Source: Arcicella sp040387735 (lineage in GTDB: Bacteria > Bacteroidota > Bacteroidia > Cytophagales > Spirosomataceae). From it: a DNA stretch of 64,000 nt. Position 1 is the stretch's first letter; the number at the start of each line of letters is the position of its first letter. Location of the stretch: positions 5,310 to 69,309 of the forward strand of contig JAZKDE010000065.1 in NCBI GenBank assembly GCA_040387735.1. Reading direction: 5' to 3'. Position numbers and translations under genes: made by a program. Below are positions 1 through 8,786 of the stretch, piece by piece. The notes under the pieces are model-generated. The model searched no databases. It saw only the letters and a list, made by a program, of their open reading frames with translations, and had not been told where the DNA came from.

Positions 1-523
1 GACAAGTGATTAAATCCAGACTTTCAGCGGGTATTTCTTGAATGGGTTGATAATTATTCAGTGGGAAAAACGTCCCAATTTTACTAATTTGCCCCCTTTC
101 CATGATTTCGGCAACCGAATAATCGGGTACAATATCATTGGTGATAAAAATATTCCCCGTCAATGCAACGTGATTTTTCAATTCACTGATGTATCGTCCC
201 GTTGAGCCAATTTCTAAATATCCGTCTATCTGCGTTTTATCGCCCAATAACTGCAAAACTTGGTTCGACATTTCTTTCTTTTGCTTTTTCAGGGCTGGTA
301 ATGCCAAAGTAAGTTCCGACAAAAAAGGCTTAATCTTAGGTAAATTTGCTTGAATACTTTTATAAATTTCTTTGTCAGAAGCATATTCCTTCGTGGTGCT
401 GGCAATCAAATGGTGAAATTTATCTTCTGGATAAAGATGATAAACAACTTGCAAAAAGCTATAGAATTTATCGTTCCAAAAGGTATTTGAAAAAACGGTT
501 TTAAACTCTGATGTTGGGGTCAT
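1..523 (-). CDS. Probable SAM-dependent methyltransferase (3' end outside window)
   Basis: The reading frame is open from an ATG at 523 to the window edge, about 174 residues. A stretch reading YLEIGSTGRYISEL resembles the glycine-rich motif I of class I SAM-dependent methyltransferases, and DLITC near the cut end fits the following acidic motif. The first ~110 residues are helical and polar, with no signal peptide. The start lies 12 bases after the stop of the FAD oxidase gene on the same strand, so the two are probably co-transcribed. The substrate cannot be judged. Seen: the open frame and motif. Inferred: methyltransferase activity. Confidence 0.7.
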   Translation of the reverse strand, partial: MTPTSEFKTVFSNTFWNDKFYSFLQVVYHLYPEDKFHHLIASTTKEYASDKEIYKSIQANLPKIKPFLSELTLALPALKKQKKEMSNQVLQLLGDKTQIDGYLEIGSTGRYISELKNHVALTGNIFITNDIVPDYSVAEIMERGQISKIGTFFPLNNYQPIQEIPAESLDLITC

Positions 524-534
524 GGTATGGTTGG

Positions 535-2271
535 TTATTTTGATTGATAATAAGTATCCCAAATAACATTTTTGAACTTAAAAGTAGGGTCAAGTTTGGC
601 TTTGAGGTCAAAAAGTTTTTGAGCATTTGGGTAAGCCCGATGAAATTGCTCGCTGGTGGCATGAACTTGGTACGGTAAATAATAAGAGCCTTCTAAGGAA
701 ATTGAGGCGTTGATTAACGCTCTCGTCCAAACGGCTACTTTATTTTTTTCGACTTCATTTGTGGCTTGTTTATACCAAACTACGTAAGCAAAAACCTCCT
801 CTTTTGCCCACGCCAACAATGAACCAATATCTTTTTGTGCGTGACGAATGGACACATTTAGCACATTTACTTGATACCTTTCAAAGATTTCAGCCATCAA
901 AACTGAGAATTCATCAAAGCGATTTACGGGTATAAAATATTCTTGTAAAACATAAGTGAAATCCTTTCGACTTTCGGGTTCCAACTCCGCTACGTCGTAA
1001 CCTGCTTCATAATTTCGCCAATGGATTTTTTTGCTCAAATACAAAATTGGGTCAATGATATGTTCTCTCCGCCATTTTCCGAAATTACTTTTACTGAAAG
1101 CATTAATAAAATATCTTTCCAATGGATACGCCCCCGAAAGTGGCATTAAACGGGTTTTTACGGTTGGTTTTTTATCGATTTTCACCCAACTAACTGCTCT
1201 TGCCGTTTGATAATGAGGCGGATACAAATCGGCATTATGAAAAATTACCTCTTTATTATCACGTACTTTTTTGAAGAAAAAATCTTTATATTCATGTGTT
1301 TTCATGGTTTTGAAAATACGCTCAACGGGAATATTTTCCGCCAATTCAAACTCAACGGTCGCAATGACGGCGAGGGCATTGTAACAGCCAACACAAGCAA
1401 AAAACAGCTCTGAGTTTTCATCTTTTGAAGTGTGGACAAGTTCGCCATTGGCTAAAATAACTTCCAATGATTTTACCGATAAAATTACTGCTCCCAAACC
1501 AATATATCGCCCGTGACAATTTACGCTTAAAGAACCGCCAACGGTAAAATTGGCGTAAGTCTGCATGATTTTTACACTCAAATCATGTTTATCCACAAGG
1601 CGTTGAATATCACACCAACGAGTTCCTGCTTGCACTTTAATTGTTTTATTTTCCGCCGAAAACTCAATGATTTTATTCAGTTTTCTCATGTCGATGTGCG
1701 TACTACCCGAACTGGCAGTTTGCCCGCCCATACTAAATCTACCTCCACCGACAGAAATAGATTTATCCGTATTTTTGATGATACTTTGTAGTTCTTCAAT
1801 GGTTGTTGGTACTTCTACTTTCGCAATCAAAATTGGGTTCAATTGCGTTACATCATCCACAATTCTTTCTTCCGATTTTAGATGTTCAATGTGCTTTGCT
1901 TCGCCATTTTTATAATAATCTGGAGCCGAACCTGGCACTGTTCCAAATCGGTTTCGTTGGACAGAACCGCTTTTGAAACCCAAGAAATAAACCAATACCA
2001 AAAGCCCAAAAACGGGAATAAAGATGAGCAAAAGCCAATAACTGGATTTATCAATATCGTGGAGTCGCTTGATGGCCGTGGAAATTAACGACCAAAATAA
2101 AATCGGATAAACAGCCCAAGTAGCCACATCCGAAATGGTGTTCAGAAGGTTGAAAAGAAGGTAAAAAGAAGTCCAAATAAATAGCGAAACTGTCCAGTAA
2201 GTCAGTCTGTTAATCCGTCCTCGATTCGTAAAAAGTAAATAGCTTACAGGTAATTTTTCTTTTAATTCCAT
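535..2271 (-). CDS. DUF805 membrane domain fused to FAD-linked oxidase
   Basis: The 578-residue product has two parts. Residues ~10-100 are hydrophobic with three or four membrane segments and carry the DUF805 signature IKRLHDIDKSSYWLLL (~68-83). Residues ~140-575 are a VAO/PCMH-type FAD-binding oxidase: SVGGGRFSMGGQ (~173-184) is the FAD pyrophosphate loop and VGGSLSVNCHGRYIGLG a second FAD contact, followed by a sugar-lactone-oxidase-like C-terminal half. The loop position that is often His for covalent FAD reads Arg, so FAD may be bound non-covalently. The substrate may be an aldonolactone or polyol, but this is a guess. The fusion would anchor a normally soluble oxidase in the inner membrane. 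It is followed closely by the methyltransferase gene. Confidence 0.85.
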   Translation of the reverse strand: MELKEKLPVSYLLFTNRGRINRLTYWTVSLFIWTSFYLLFNLLNTISDVATWAVYPILFWSLISTAIKRLHDIDKSSYWLLLIFIPVFGLLVLVYFLGFKSGSVQRNRFGTVPGSAPDYYKNGEAKHIEHLKSEERIVDDVTQLNPILIAKVEVPTTIEELQSIIKNTDKSISVGGGRFSMGGQTASSGSTHIDMRKLNKIIEFSAENKTIKVQAGTRWCDIQRLVDKHDLSVKIMQTYANFTVGGSLSVNCHGRYIGLGAVILSVKSLEVILANGELVHTSKDENSELFFACVGCYNALAVIATVEFELAENIPVERIFKTMKTHEYKDFFFKKVRDNKEVIFHNADLYPPHYQTARAVSWVKIDKKPTVKTRLMPLSGAYPLERYFINAFSKSNFGKWRREHIIDPILYLSKKIHWRNYEAGYDVAELEPESRKDFTYVLQEYFIPVNRFDEFSVLMAEIFERYQVNVLNVSIRHAQKDIGSLLAWAKEEVFAYVVWYKQATNEVEKNKVAVWTRALINASISLEGSYYLPYQVHATSEQFHRAYPNAQKLFDLKAKLDPTFKFKNVIWDTYYQSK

Positions 2272-2432
2272 TCAATATTTTGGAAGGATTGGTTATTATA
2301 AACTTAGTTTTAAGAGATAGACATTACATGGATGAATTAGGCAGGCTATAATTCACTCTTAAATCTAATTAATTTACCGCTAAACAACAAAGTAAGGTCA
2401 TTCTTTAAATTATAGCGATATTGGTTTTAACC

Positions 2433-2468
2433 AAAAATCCCCTCAGAAATCAATCTGAAGGGATTTTT
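2433..2468 (-). terminator. Rho-independent terminator after SDR gene
   Basis: A 15-bp inverted repeat with one mismatch (2433-2447 and 2454-2468) around a 6-base loop, AT-flanked on both sides. It lies just downstream of the short-chain dehydrogenase gene. Its CCCTCAGA core recurs in three other terminators of this window. Confidence 0.8.
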
Positions 2469-2510
2469 AGAATTTTCCGTTATGGTTTTATAGGTAGCAA
2501 TCAAAAAAAA

Positions 2511-3260
2511 TTAAAGTGTACCAACTCCCCCATCGAGTAATAACTCACCGCCCAACATATATTTAGAATCGTCGGATGCCAAATAAAGGAAACCTGCCGC
2601 CATTTCTTCCGATGTACCTAAACGTTTTACGGGAGTTAAAGAAGCGAAGTGATTTTTTGTGCCATCTACTTCTTCCTCTGAACCGCCACCTCTACCGAAA
2701 ATTGGCGTATCAATTGGGCCAGGCGAAAGAACATTAACACGGATATTTCTATCCAATAAATCTGCCGAAAAAGACCGTGCTAATGACCGTACCGCCGCTT
2801 TTGTAGCAGCATAAGCCGCCGTTGTAGCAAAACCTTTATGTGCCACTACTGATGCCGTGATGATAACCGATGCTCCATCATTCAAATACGGTAATGCTCT
2901 TTGAATTGAGAAGAAAACGCCTTTAAAGTTAATATCACTGGTTTGGTCAAACATTTCTTCGGTATAATCAGCCAAAGGGGCAGCAATAAATATTCCAGCA
3001 TTTACCACCAAAACATCAATTTTTCCAAAGGTACTTTTTACTGTTTCGTAAGTAGCATCAATATTTTTCAAGTCCGAAACGTCGCTTACAATTCCTAATG
3101 AGCTGTTCCCAATTTCTGCCACTGCACTGTCAATCGTTGTTGTATTACGACCTGTGATAGTCACTTTTGCTCCATGTTCTGCAAATAATTTTGCGGTTGC
3201 TAAACCAATTCCACTGTTCCCACCTGTAATTACTGCTACTCTGTTGTCTAACTTTTTCAT
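2511..3260 (-). CDS. Short-chain dehydrogenase/reductase (SDR)
   Basis: This 249-residue protein is a classical SDR of normal length. The nucleotide-binding motif TGGNSGIG is at 12-19, NAG at 87-89, and the catalytic Ser137, Tyr150 and Lys154 follow (YAATK). No Asp follows the second strand (ITGRN), which suggests NADP(H) preference. It is predicted to be a cytosolic oxidoreductase with unknown substrate. It lies downstream of an ArsR-type regulator on the same strand, and the 181-base spacer holds two copies of the palindrome also found in front of that regulator, so it is probably the regulator's main target. Confidence 0.93.
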   Translation of the reverse strand: MKKLDNRVAVITGGNSGIGLATAKLFAEHGAKVTITGRNTTTIDSAVAEIGNSSLGIVSDVSDLKNIDATYETVKSTFGKIDVLVVNAGIFIAAPLADYTEEMFDQTSDINFKGVFFSIQRALPYLNDGASVIITASVVAHKGFATTAAYAATKAAVRSLARSFSADLLDRNIRVNVLSPGPIDTPIFGRGGGSEEEVDGTKNHFASLTPVKRLGTSEEMAAGFLYLASDDSKYMLGGELLLDGGVGTL

Positions 3261-3292
3261 GTTTTTTGATTATTATTATTTTAAAAAATATC

Positions 3293-3428
3293 TATATATC
3301 TAAATATTTCGATATAACAAATTAAAAAAAAGCCGAATTTATCCATCGTATAATATGTCGATATATTAACAAAATAATTTACTCGTAATGCGTTAAAATA
3401 TTCATACATCTAAATATTTCGATATATT
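3293..3428 (-). promoter_or_regulatory. Operator copies upstream of SDR gene
   Basis: Two near-identical 26-base palindromic sites lie at 3293-3318 and 3403-3428, sharing ATCTAAATATTTCGATATA. A half-site (TCGATATAT) lies between them at 3358-3366. They closely resemble the perfect inverted repeat in front of the arsR-like gene. I infer cooperative binding by that regulator, with repression of the dehydrogenase gene. Confidence 0.65.
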
Positions 3429-3441
3429 TTAGCGAAAAATA

Positions 3442-3729
3442 TTACGCTCCAAAATTGTTTATAAACTTACTGTATGCACTACAAACATCTTTATTAATCA
3501 CAAATTTCAGGTTTCGCCCTTCCTTTTCCGAAATTAATAAATCAGCCTCAACCAATTGCTTTAAATGATGAGACATCGTTGATTGTGCCAAGTCAAACAA
3601 TTCTAAAACTTCACCGCATTGTACACAGGACTGACGTTTACTAATGGTTTCCATTATTTTCAACCGGTACGGGTCCCCTAATGCTTTTGATATTTTTTCT
3701 ACTTGTTTTATCGTTAAACTTTCAATCAT
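3442..3729 (-). CDS. ArsR-family winged-helix repressor
   Basis: The 95-residue protein has the ArsR/SmtB layout. ALGDPYRLKIME (~16-27) is the start of the winged-helix fold and LAQSTMSHHLKQLVEADLL (~47-65) the recognition helix region, followed by a wing around EGRNLKFVIN. Cys35 and Cys38 (SCVQC) precede the recognition helix, a place where some family members bind metals or react with oxidants. The signal is unknown. A perfect palindrome lies directly upstream, so autoregulation is likely, and related palindromes precede the downstream dehydrogenase gene. Confidence 0.9.
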   Translation of the reverse strand: MIESLTIKQVEKISKALGDPYRLKIMETISKRQSCVQCGEVLELFDLAQSTMSHHLKQLVEADLLISEKEGRNLKFVINKDVCSAYSKFINNFGA

Positions 3730-3733
3730 GGTT

Positions 3734-3741
3734 CAAAGATA
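3734..3741 (-). promoter_or_regulatory. Putative -7 box of arsR-like gene (TATCTTTG)
   Basis: On the minus strand this reads TATCTTTG, matching the Bacteroidota -7 consensus TAnnTTTG. It ends only four bases before the ATG at 3729, implying a very short or absent leader. The palindrome at 3754-3779 covers the position expected for the -33 element. Confidence 0.5.
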
Positions 3742-3753
3742 ATAGACGCTTTT

Positions 3754-3779
3754 TATATATCGAAACATTTCGATATATA
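3754..3779. promoter_or_regulatory. Perfect palindromic operator upstream of arsR-like gene
   Basis: Two 12-base arms (3754-3765 and 3768-3779) form a perfect inverted repeat, TATATATCGAAA and its complement, with a 2-base spacer. It overlaps the promoter region of the ArsR-like gene and matches the two sites before the dehydrogenase gene with a few substitutions. Confidence 0.75.
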
Positions 3780-4222
3780 TTTTACAGTTATTTTTGAAAA
3801 CCCCAATACTTTTCAATAACTACCTAATAATCAAACATTTACAAATTATATTTCTTGTATCAATATTGATAAATCAAAAGACAAATCTTCATTCTAATGC
3901 TCTTGTAAGATTCTTGACTAACTTTTATTGTATTGGTTAGACTGAATTTATTGTATTCCGCTGAATATCCAGACTCCAACTTGGCACATTCCAAATTAGT
4001 CGTAATATTTTTGTTTACCATTTCTGTACTATTTTTACGAATCTTGTCGGGAAACAAGATTGCTTGAAGCATTTATTAATCGTCTTGATATAAGTATTTC
4101 GAGCGGTAAACGTTATAAAAAACACATTGAAAAGAAATAGTCATCGCCAAAATTTATAGCGTATTTTCCTATACAATGTTTAAATTGGTACGCTCACATT
4201 TAACGTTATAAATTCGTAAATA

Positions 4223-4903
4223 ATGAAAATATTAGTCATTGAAGATGATGAACGAATTGCGTCGCTGGTAAAGCGGGGTTTAGAGGAAAATGGTTACGAA
4301 ATAACTATCGCTTATGATGGTTTAACGGGTAAAAAATTGGCTTTACAAAATGATTATGATCTCATTATTACCGATATTATTTTGCCTAAATTAAGTGGGT
4401 TGGAGCTGTGTAAAGAAATTCGAGCCGCTAAACCCGAAATGCTAATCATCATGTTGACTGCTTTAGGCACAACCGATGAAAAAGTGGAAGGATTTGATGC
4501 AGGAGCGAATGATTATTTAGTAAAACCTTTTGATTTTAGAGAATTACACGTGCGTATCCGTGCTTTGACGACCCGCCCGAATAGAGCAGTCAAAAATCAA
4601 GGTTTTTTACTAAAATACGCTAACCTCGAACTAAATAATCAGACAAAAACCGTTAGTCGTTCGGGCGTAAATATCAATCTCACTCCCAAAGAATTCAAAT
4701 TACTTGAATATATGATGCAAAATTGTGAGCGGATTCTATCAAGAACTGAAATTGCTGAAAAGGTCTGGGAAACCCACTTTGATACGGGGACAAATTTCAT
4801 TGACGTTTACATTAATTATCTCCGCAAGAAAATAGACCGAGATTTTGAACCAAAACTCATTCATACTAAATCTGGAATGGGATTTATCTTTAAAAGTGAA
4901 TGA
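4223..4903 (+). CDS. OmpR-family response regulator (metal-efflux type)
   Basis: The 226-residue protein has a receiver domain (~1-120) and an OmpR-type winged helix (~128-225). Acidic Asp8/Asp9, phospho-acceptor Asp51 (IITDIILP) and Lys101 (VKPFDF) are all present. The C-terminal part carries LTPKEFKLLEYMMQN and the typical ending HTKSGMGF. The stop overlaps the kinase start by four bases, so the two are translationally coupled. Its position before an RND efflux operon makes it a CusR/CzcR-like activator of metal export, which is inference from context. Confidence 0.93.
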   Translation: MKILVIEDDERIASLVKRGLEENGYEITIAYDGLTGKKLALQNDYDLIITDIILPKLSGLELCKEIRAAKPEMLIIMLTALGTTDEKVEGFDAGANDYLVKPFDFRELHVRIRALTTRPNRAVKNQGFLLKYANLELNNQTKTVSRSGVNINLTPKEFKLLEYMMQNCERILSRTEIAEKVWETHFDTGTNFIDVYINYLRKKIDRDFEPKLIHTKSGMGFIFKSE

Positions 4904-6267
4904 AAATTAGAGAAAAATTAAGTCTTCTTTTTACCATCTTAACGGCGGCAATCTTAATGATATTTGCCGCTCTTATTTATTATTCCGCTCATCAAAATAG
5001 GGAAATAGAATTTTATAACCGACTCAAAAAAGAGGCCGTAACCAAAGCAAATCTATTTTTTACGGCCAAAGTAAACGCCCAAACGCTACAAACTATCTAC
5101 AAAAATAATCGTGAAACCATCAATGAAGTTGAAGTAGCCATTTATGATACCAACTTCAATTTACTTTATCACGATGCACAAGATATTGATGTTGTGAAAG
5201 AAACTCCCCAAATGATTGATAAAATTCAGAAACGGCAAACCGTCAATTTTTATCAAAATGATTGGCAAGTTGTAGGCATTTTATTTCCGTTTGAGCAAAA
5301 GAAATACGTTGTTGTAGCCACCGCTTATGACCAATTCGGGTATCGGAAATTACAAAATATGAACGATACCATTCTCATTATTTTTGTTTGTTCCATCGCA
5401 TTTATCTACATGGCTGGGCGTTTTTTTTCAAAAAAGGTTTTATCGCCAGTAACCGATATTGTTAATAAGGTAAAAAAAATCAGTGCATCAAACCTTGATT
5501 TACGACTAAATCACAGCGTTGGAAAGGACGAATTGGCCGAATTAACCAATACTTTCAACCAGATGCTTGACCGACTGGAACATTCTTTCGATGCTCAACA
5601 GCAATTTGTTTCTAATATTTCTCATGAATTGAGAACTCCACTCTCTTCGATGATTACAGAATTGGACCTTTCTACGCAAAAAGAACGGAGTGTTTTAGAA
5701 TACAAATCGGTCATAAATCTCGCCTTAAAAGATGCCCAAAAATTAGCTCGACTTTCCAATAGTCTCCTTGATTTTGCGAAGGCAAGTTATGATCCTTCAG
5801 AAATTTCTTTCCGAGAAATTCGTTTAGATGAAGTTTTATTAGATGCTCGCCAGCAAGTTCAACGCCAAAATCCAAGCTATCAAATTGATATTCACTACGA
5901 AAAAGAATTTGAGAACGATAATGATATTTCGGTTCGGGGAAATGAATATTTATTGAAAGTTGCTTTCGCCAACCTTTTTGAAAATGGCTGTAAATTTTCA
6001 TTGGATAACAATAGTGCGGTTTCCATCAACGTGAAAAAAGAGAACGTAATCCTCATCTTCAAAGACCACGGTTTTGGTATTTCACCCGAAGATATTCTGA
6101 ATATTTTCACCCCATTTTTTAGAGGAAATAATAAAAAATACGCCGATGGAAATGGGATAGGATTATCTTTGACCCAAAAAATCATTAAACTTCATGGAGG
6201 CAATATCTCCGTTGTTTCCCATCTTAACGAAGGCTCAATATTCACCCTTGAGTTGCCTCATATTTAG
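4900..6267 (+). CDS. Sensor histidine kinase (CusS/CzcS-like)
   Basis: The 455-residue protein begins with a membrane helix (~7-27), a periplasmic region of ~125 residues and a second helix (~154-173). HAMP follows (~175-227), then the H-box SHELRTPLSS with His242, and a HATPase domain with an N-box (NLFENGCKFS), DHGFGI and GNGIGLSL. All catalytic boxes are intact. It is probably an inner-membrane sensor of periplasmic cations that phosphorylates the overlapping response regulator. The metal cannot be deduced from sequence; the periplasmic part lacks an obvious His/Met/Cys cluster. Confidence 0.93.
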   Translation: MKIREKLSLLFTILTAAILMIFAALIYYSAHQNREIEFYNRLKKEAVTKANLFFTAKVNAQTLQTIYKNNRETINEVEVAIYDTNFNLLYHDAQDIDVVKETPQMIDKIQKRQTVNFYQNDWQVVGILFPFEQKKYVVVATAYDQFGYRKLQNMNDTILIIFVCSIAFIYMAGRFFSKKVLSPVTDIVNKVKKISASNLDLRLNHSVGKDELAELTNTFNQMLDRLEHSFDAQQQFVSNISHELRTPLSSMITELDLSTQKERSVLEYKSVINLALKDAQKLARLSNSLLDFAKASYDPSEISFREIRLDEVLLDARQQVQRQNPSYQIDIHYEKEFENDNDISVRGNEYLLKVAFANLFENGCKFSLDNNSAVSINVKKENVILIFKDHGFGISPEDILNIFTPFFRGNNKKYADGNGIGLSLTQKIIKLHGGNISVVSHLNEGSIFTLELPHI

Positions 6268-6279
6268 ACAAAAGTGTCT

Positions 6280-6305
6280 CTAATAATTTTCTAATAATTT
6301 TCTAA
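6280..6305 (+). promoter_or_regulatory. 11-bp tandem repeat, candidate response-regulator site
   Basis: CTAATAATTTT is repeated head-to-tail at 6280-6290 and 6291-6301 and followed by CTAA. A one-helical-turn direct repeat is the usual binding layout for OmpR-family regulators. It lies ~75 bases upstream of the first efflux gene and just after the kinase gene. Confidence 0.5.
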
Positions 6306-6378
6306 AAGCTATCTAACCAAGATTCCTTCCTTATAATCTGAGATTTGCACTCTAATTTTTATATTCAAAATAACAGGT

Positions 6379-7623
6379 ATGAGTTTTAAAGGGTTAATGA
6401 TAACAGTAGGGATATCGCTTGCATTGAGTATTTTACCCGCATCTGCTCAAAATCATTACAATCTTCAGGAGGCTTTAAGAGCAGCAAAGGAAAGCAATCC
6501 AATTCTCAAAACACAGCAATTTAATCGAGCTATTGCGGATGCAGACGTTGTCAGTTCCCAATTACGCCCTAATCCGAAATTAAACAATCAATCTTTATTG
6601 CTTCTCAAACCGTCGTTATATCCCAATAATACCGACTGGTACAGCCCACAAAATCGGCAAGTTTGGTGGCAATTAACGAAGGTTATTCAAACGCCATCTC
6701 TAAGAAAATCTAAGATTGAATACGCTCAACAAAATACAATTTTGTCGCAAAAAGTATATAATGAAGTGGTTCGAAATGTATTACAGGACGTGGCGTTGAA
6801 GTGGCTTGATGTATGGATGGCAAAAAAGCAGTTGGATATTTTGCAAATTGCCAAAAATAATACGGATAGTTTAGCCACAATCAATAGAATTAGATTGGAC
6901 AAACAAGTAATTACTTCCACAGACCTTATTCGGACGGAATTATTGGCCAATCAATATGCTCTTTTACAGAAAACTAATGAACAAATTTATAAGAGTGAAT
7001 TAAGTAATTTGAAGTTTTTATTGGGGACAACCGAAGAAGATATTGACATAGACTTCAACGATAATTTTGCGTTTGCCTATTCTTCCGACTTAGATTCTCT
7101 ATTGCAGCAAACACTCATAAACAGAACAGATGTCTTAGCTTCAAAGAGTACCATAAAAGTAGCTGATGCCAATATTAACCTTCAAAAAGCACTCGCAATA
7201 CCACAACCAGAACTAGGAGTTATCTATAACCCACAAAATACTATTCCATATTTTGGGATATATGGTACGATTGAACTGCCATTTTTTTCCCGAAATCAAG
7301 GGGAAATCCAAAAACAGGCTGAACAAGGTTTACAAACGACTCTTTTTCAAATACAAATTGAACTTTCAATTGCCTACAAAAGCTATCTCCTCCAAAAACA
7401 AAATATTCAAAACTTCAAGGATTTATTATCAAAATCAGAAACTATTTTGAGTAGCGTAAAATATTCTTATTTGCACGGCGGAACAACGATTGTCGATTTC
7501 TTGGAAGCTCAACGGAGTTGGTTAGACACCCAACAGCAGTATTACAATAGCTTACAGCAATACCGCCAAAGCTATATTCGATTATTATATACATCAGGAC
7601 TTATCAATAAAATGGCACAATAA
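6379..7623 (+). CDS. TolC-family outer-membrane efflux protein
   Basis: The 414-residue protein starts with a signal peptide (ISLALSILPASAQ) and has two tandem outer-membrane-efflux-protein repeats rich in coiled-coil helices, as in CzcC/CusC. Examples are NLQEALRAAKESNPIL near the N terminus and DFLEAQRSWLDTQQQYY near the C terminus. It is expected to trimerise into the outer-membrane channel of the metal efflux complex. It is the first gene of an operon, followed after four bases by the adaptor gene. There is no lipobox, so it is probably not lipidated. Confidence 0.92.
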   Translation: MSFKGLMITVGISLALSILPASAQNHYNLQEALRAAKESNPILKTQQFNRAIADADVVSSQLRPNPKLNNQSLLLLKPSLYPNNTDWYSPQNRQVWWQLTKVIQTPSLRKSKIEYAQQNTILSQKVYNEVVRNVLQDVALKWLDVWMAKKQLDILQIAKNNTDSLATINRIRLDKQVITSTDLIRTELLANQYALLQKTNEQIYKSELSNLKFLLGTTEEDIDIDFNDNFAFAYSSDLDSLLQQTLINRTDVLASKSTIKVADANINLQKALAIPQPELGVIYNPQNTIPYFGIYGTIELPFFSRNQGEIQKQAEQGLQTTLFQIQIELSIAYKSYLLQKQNIQNFKDLLSKSETILSSVKYSYLHGGTTIVDFLEAQRSWLDTQQQYYNSLQQYRQSYIRLLYTSGLINKMAQ

Positions 7624-7627
7624 TATC

Positions 7628-8674
7628 ATGAAAAATAATTTCATTAATTTACTACTATCCCTGCTTCTTTTGGCTTGCGGAGCAAAAGAGAATAAACCGA
7701 TTAAGAAAGAGAATTTACTGCCTCAAGTAAAAGACAACGGCAATGAGATAGTATTTCCCAATCCTAAAAGTGCCGTATTTTTTGAAACCGAAATGATTGG
7801 TAGCTCATCCCTCAATGCTGAGATTGCAGCTCCTGCCAAAGTATCCGCAACGGTTGTTTCTTCCCGAGAAGGTGCTTCTCAAAATATCATTCTTTTTGAG
7901 GATTCTGAATTGGCAACCAATTACACTTCTCTGCTGCAGCATTTACAAAATATCAAGCAAAAAGCGGTCATTATCCAACAAAAACAAGCCATCATTGCCC
8001 GTAAAAAAGTAGAAGTTAATCGTTTTGAAGATTTGCTTAAAAACGGGGCGGGAACAGGAAAAGATTTAGCCAATGCACAAGTAGATTTATTGAGTGCTGA
8101 TACTGAGTTGGCATTGGTACAAAATGACTTGGCCAATGAAAAAACGGCCATTATTGAACACGAAACCAAACTCAAAACGGGTGGATTTAATCCGCAAGTA
8201 CTGTTGAAATCACCCGCAGGAAAAGCATTTATCATTTGTGATATTCCCGAAAATCAGATTAGTAGAATCAAAGAAGGAGGCAATTGTATTTTGCAATTTA
8301 CCGCATTCCCGAATGAAAAATTTACGGGAAAAATTGAAGACGTAGCAGATATGATTGACCAATCTACCCGAATGATGAAGCTCCGAGTTAGCATTAATAA
8401 TTCAAGTCAGAAACTTAAAGCGGGAATGTTTGCGACGGTTTCTTTTGGAATAAATGAAGGTAAAAACATCAATATCAGTAAAAATTCACTCATCACTGTT
8501 CAAGGAAGAAATTATGTCTTTGTCAAAAATGGAACGAGTAATTTTGAGCGAAAAGAAGTTGCCATCGGAACTCAAGTTGGTGATAGAATTGTGGTTTTTA
8601 ATGGATTAAGTAATGGTGCAGAAGTAGCCGTAAAAGGGGTTATGCAATTGAAAGGATTAAGCTTTGGGTATTAG
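7628..8674 (+). CDS. RND periplasmic adaptor lipoprotein (CzcB/CusB-like)
   Basis: The 348-residue membrane fusion protein has a lipoprotein signal with lipobox LLAC, so it is probably anchored in the membrane by lipid. It has a HlyD-type helical hairpin (~100-180), a beta-barrel with TAFPNEKFTGKIEDVADMID, and a C-terminal membrane-proximal domain ending in GVMQLKGLSFGY. It would link the inner-membrane pump with the TolC-type channel. The start is four bases after the preceding stop. No His/Met-rich metal-binding extension is seen. Confidence 0.92.
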   Translation: MKNNFINLLLSLLLLACGAKENKPIKKENLLPQVKDNGNEIVFPNPKSAVFFETEMIGSSSLNAEIAAPAKVSATVVSSREGASQNIILFEDSELATNYTSLLQHLQNIKQKAVIIQQKQAIIARKKVEVNRFEDLLKNGAGTGKDLANAQVDLLSADTELALVQNDLANEKTAIIEHETKLKTGGFNPQVLLKSPAGKAFIICDIPENQISRIKEGGNCILQFTAFPNEKFTGKIEDVADMIDQSTRMMKLRVSINNSSQKLKAGMFATVSFGINEGKNINISKNSLITVQGRNYVFVKNGTSNFERKEVAIGTQVGDRIVVFNGLSNGAEVAVKGVMQLKGLSFGY

Positions 8675-8786
8675 CCATTCATTTTAAACATAAAATCTGC
8701 CATTATTTGGGATGTTTTATCAAGCGTAATTTCTCCTATATTTTTGAAAATTGTAGTACAAAAACATCTCAAAATTAAAACGTAGT

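Larger units (their letters stand above)
3730..4222. other. Intergenic region between divergent regulators
   Basis: About 490 bases separate the ArsR-like gene (leftward) and the response regulator (rightward). The left edge holds the arsR-like promoter and operator. An 11-base sequence AACGTTATAAA occurs twice in direct orientation, at 4109-4119 and 4202-4212, the second just before the response regulator start. A 70-codon minus-strand frame (3860-4072) shows no recognisable protein features, and I do not call it a gene. Confidence 0.5.

Noticed and set aside
3860..4072. 70-codon minus-strand frame in the intergenic region
   Set aside because: No recognisable domain, signal or protein-like composition, and no convincing promoter of its own; probably chance in AT-rich DNA.
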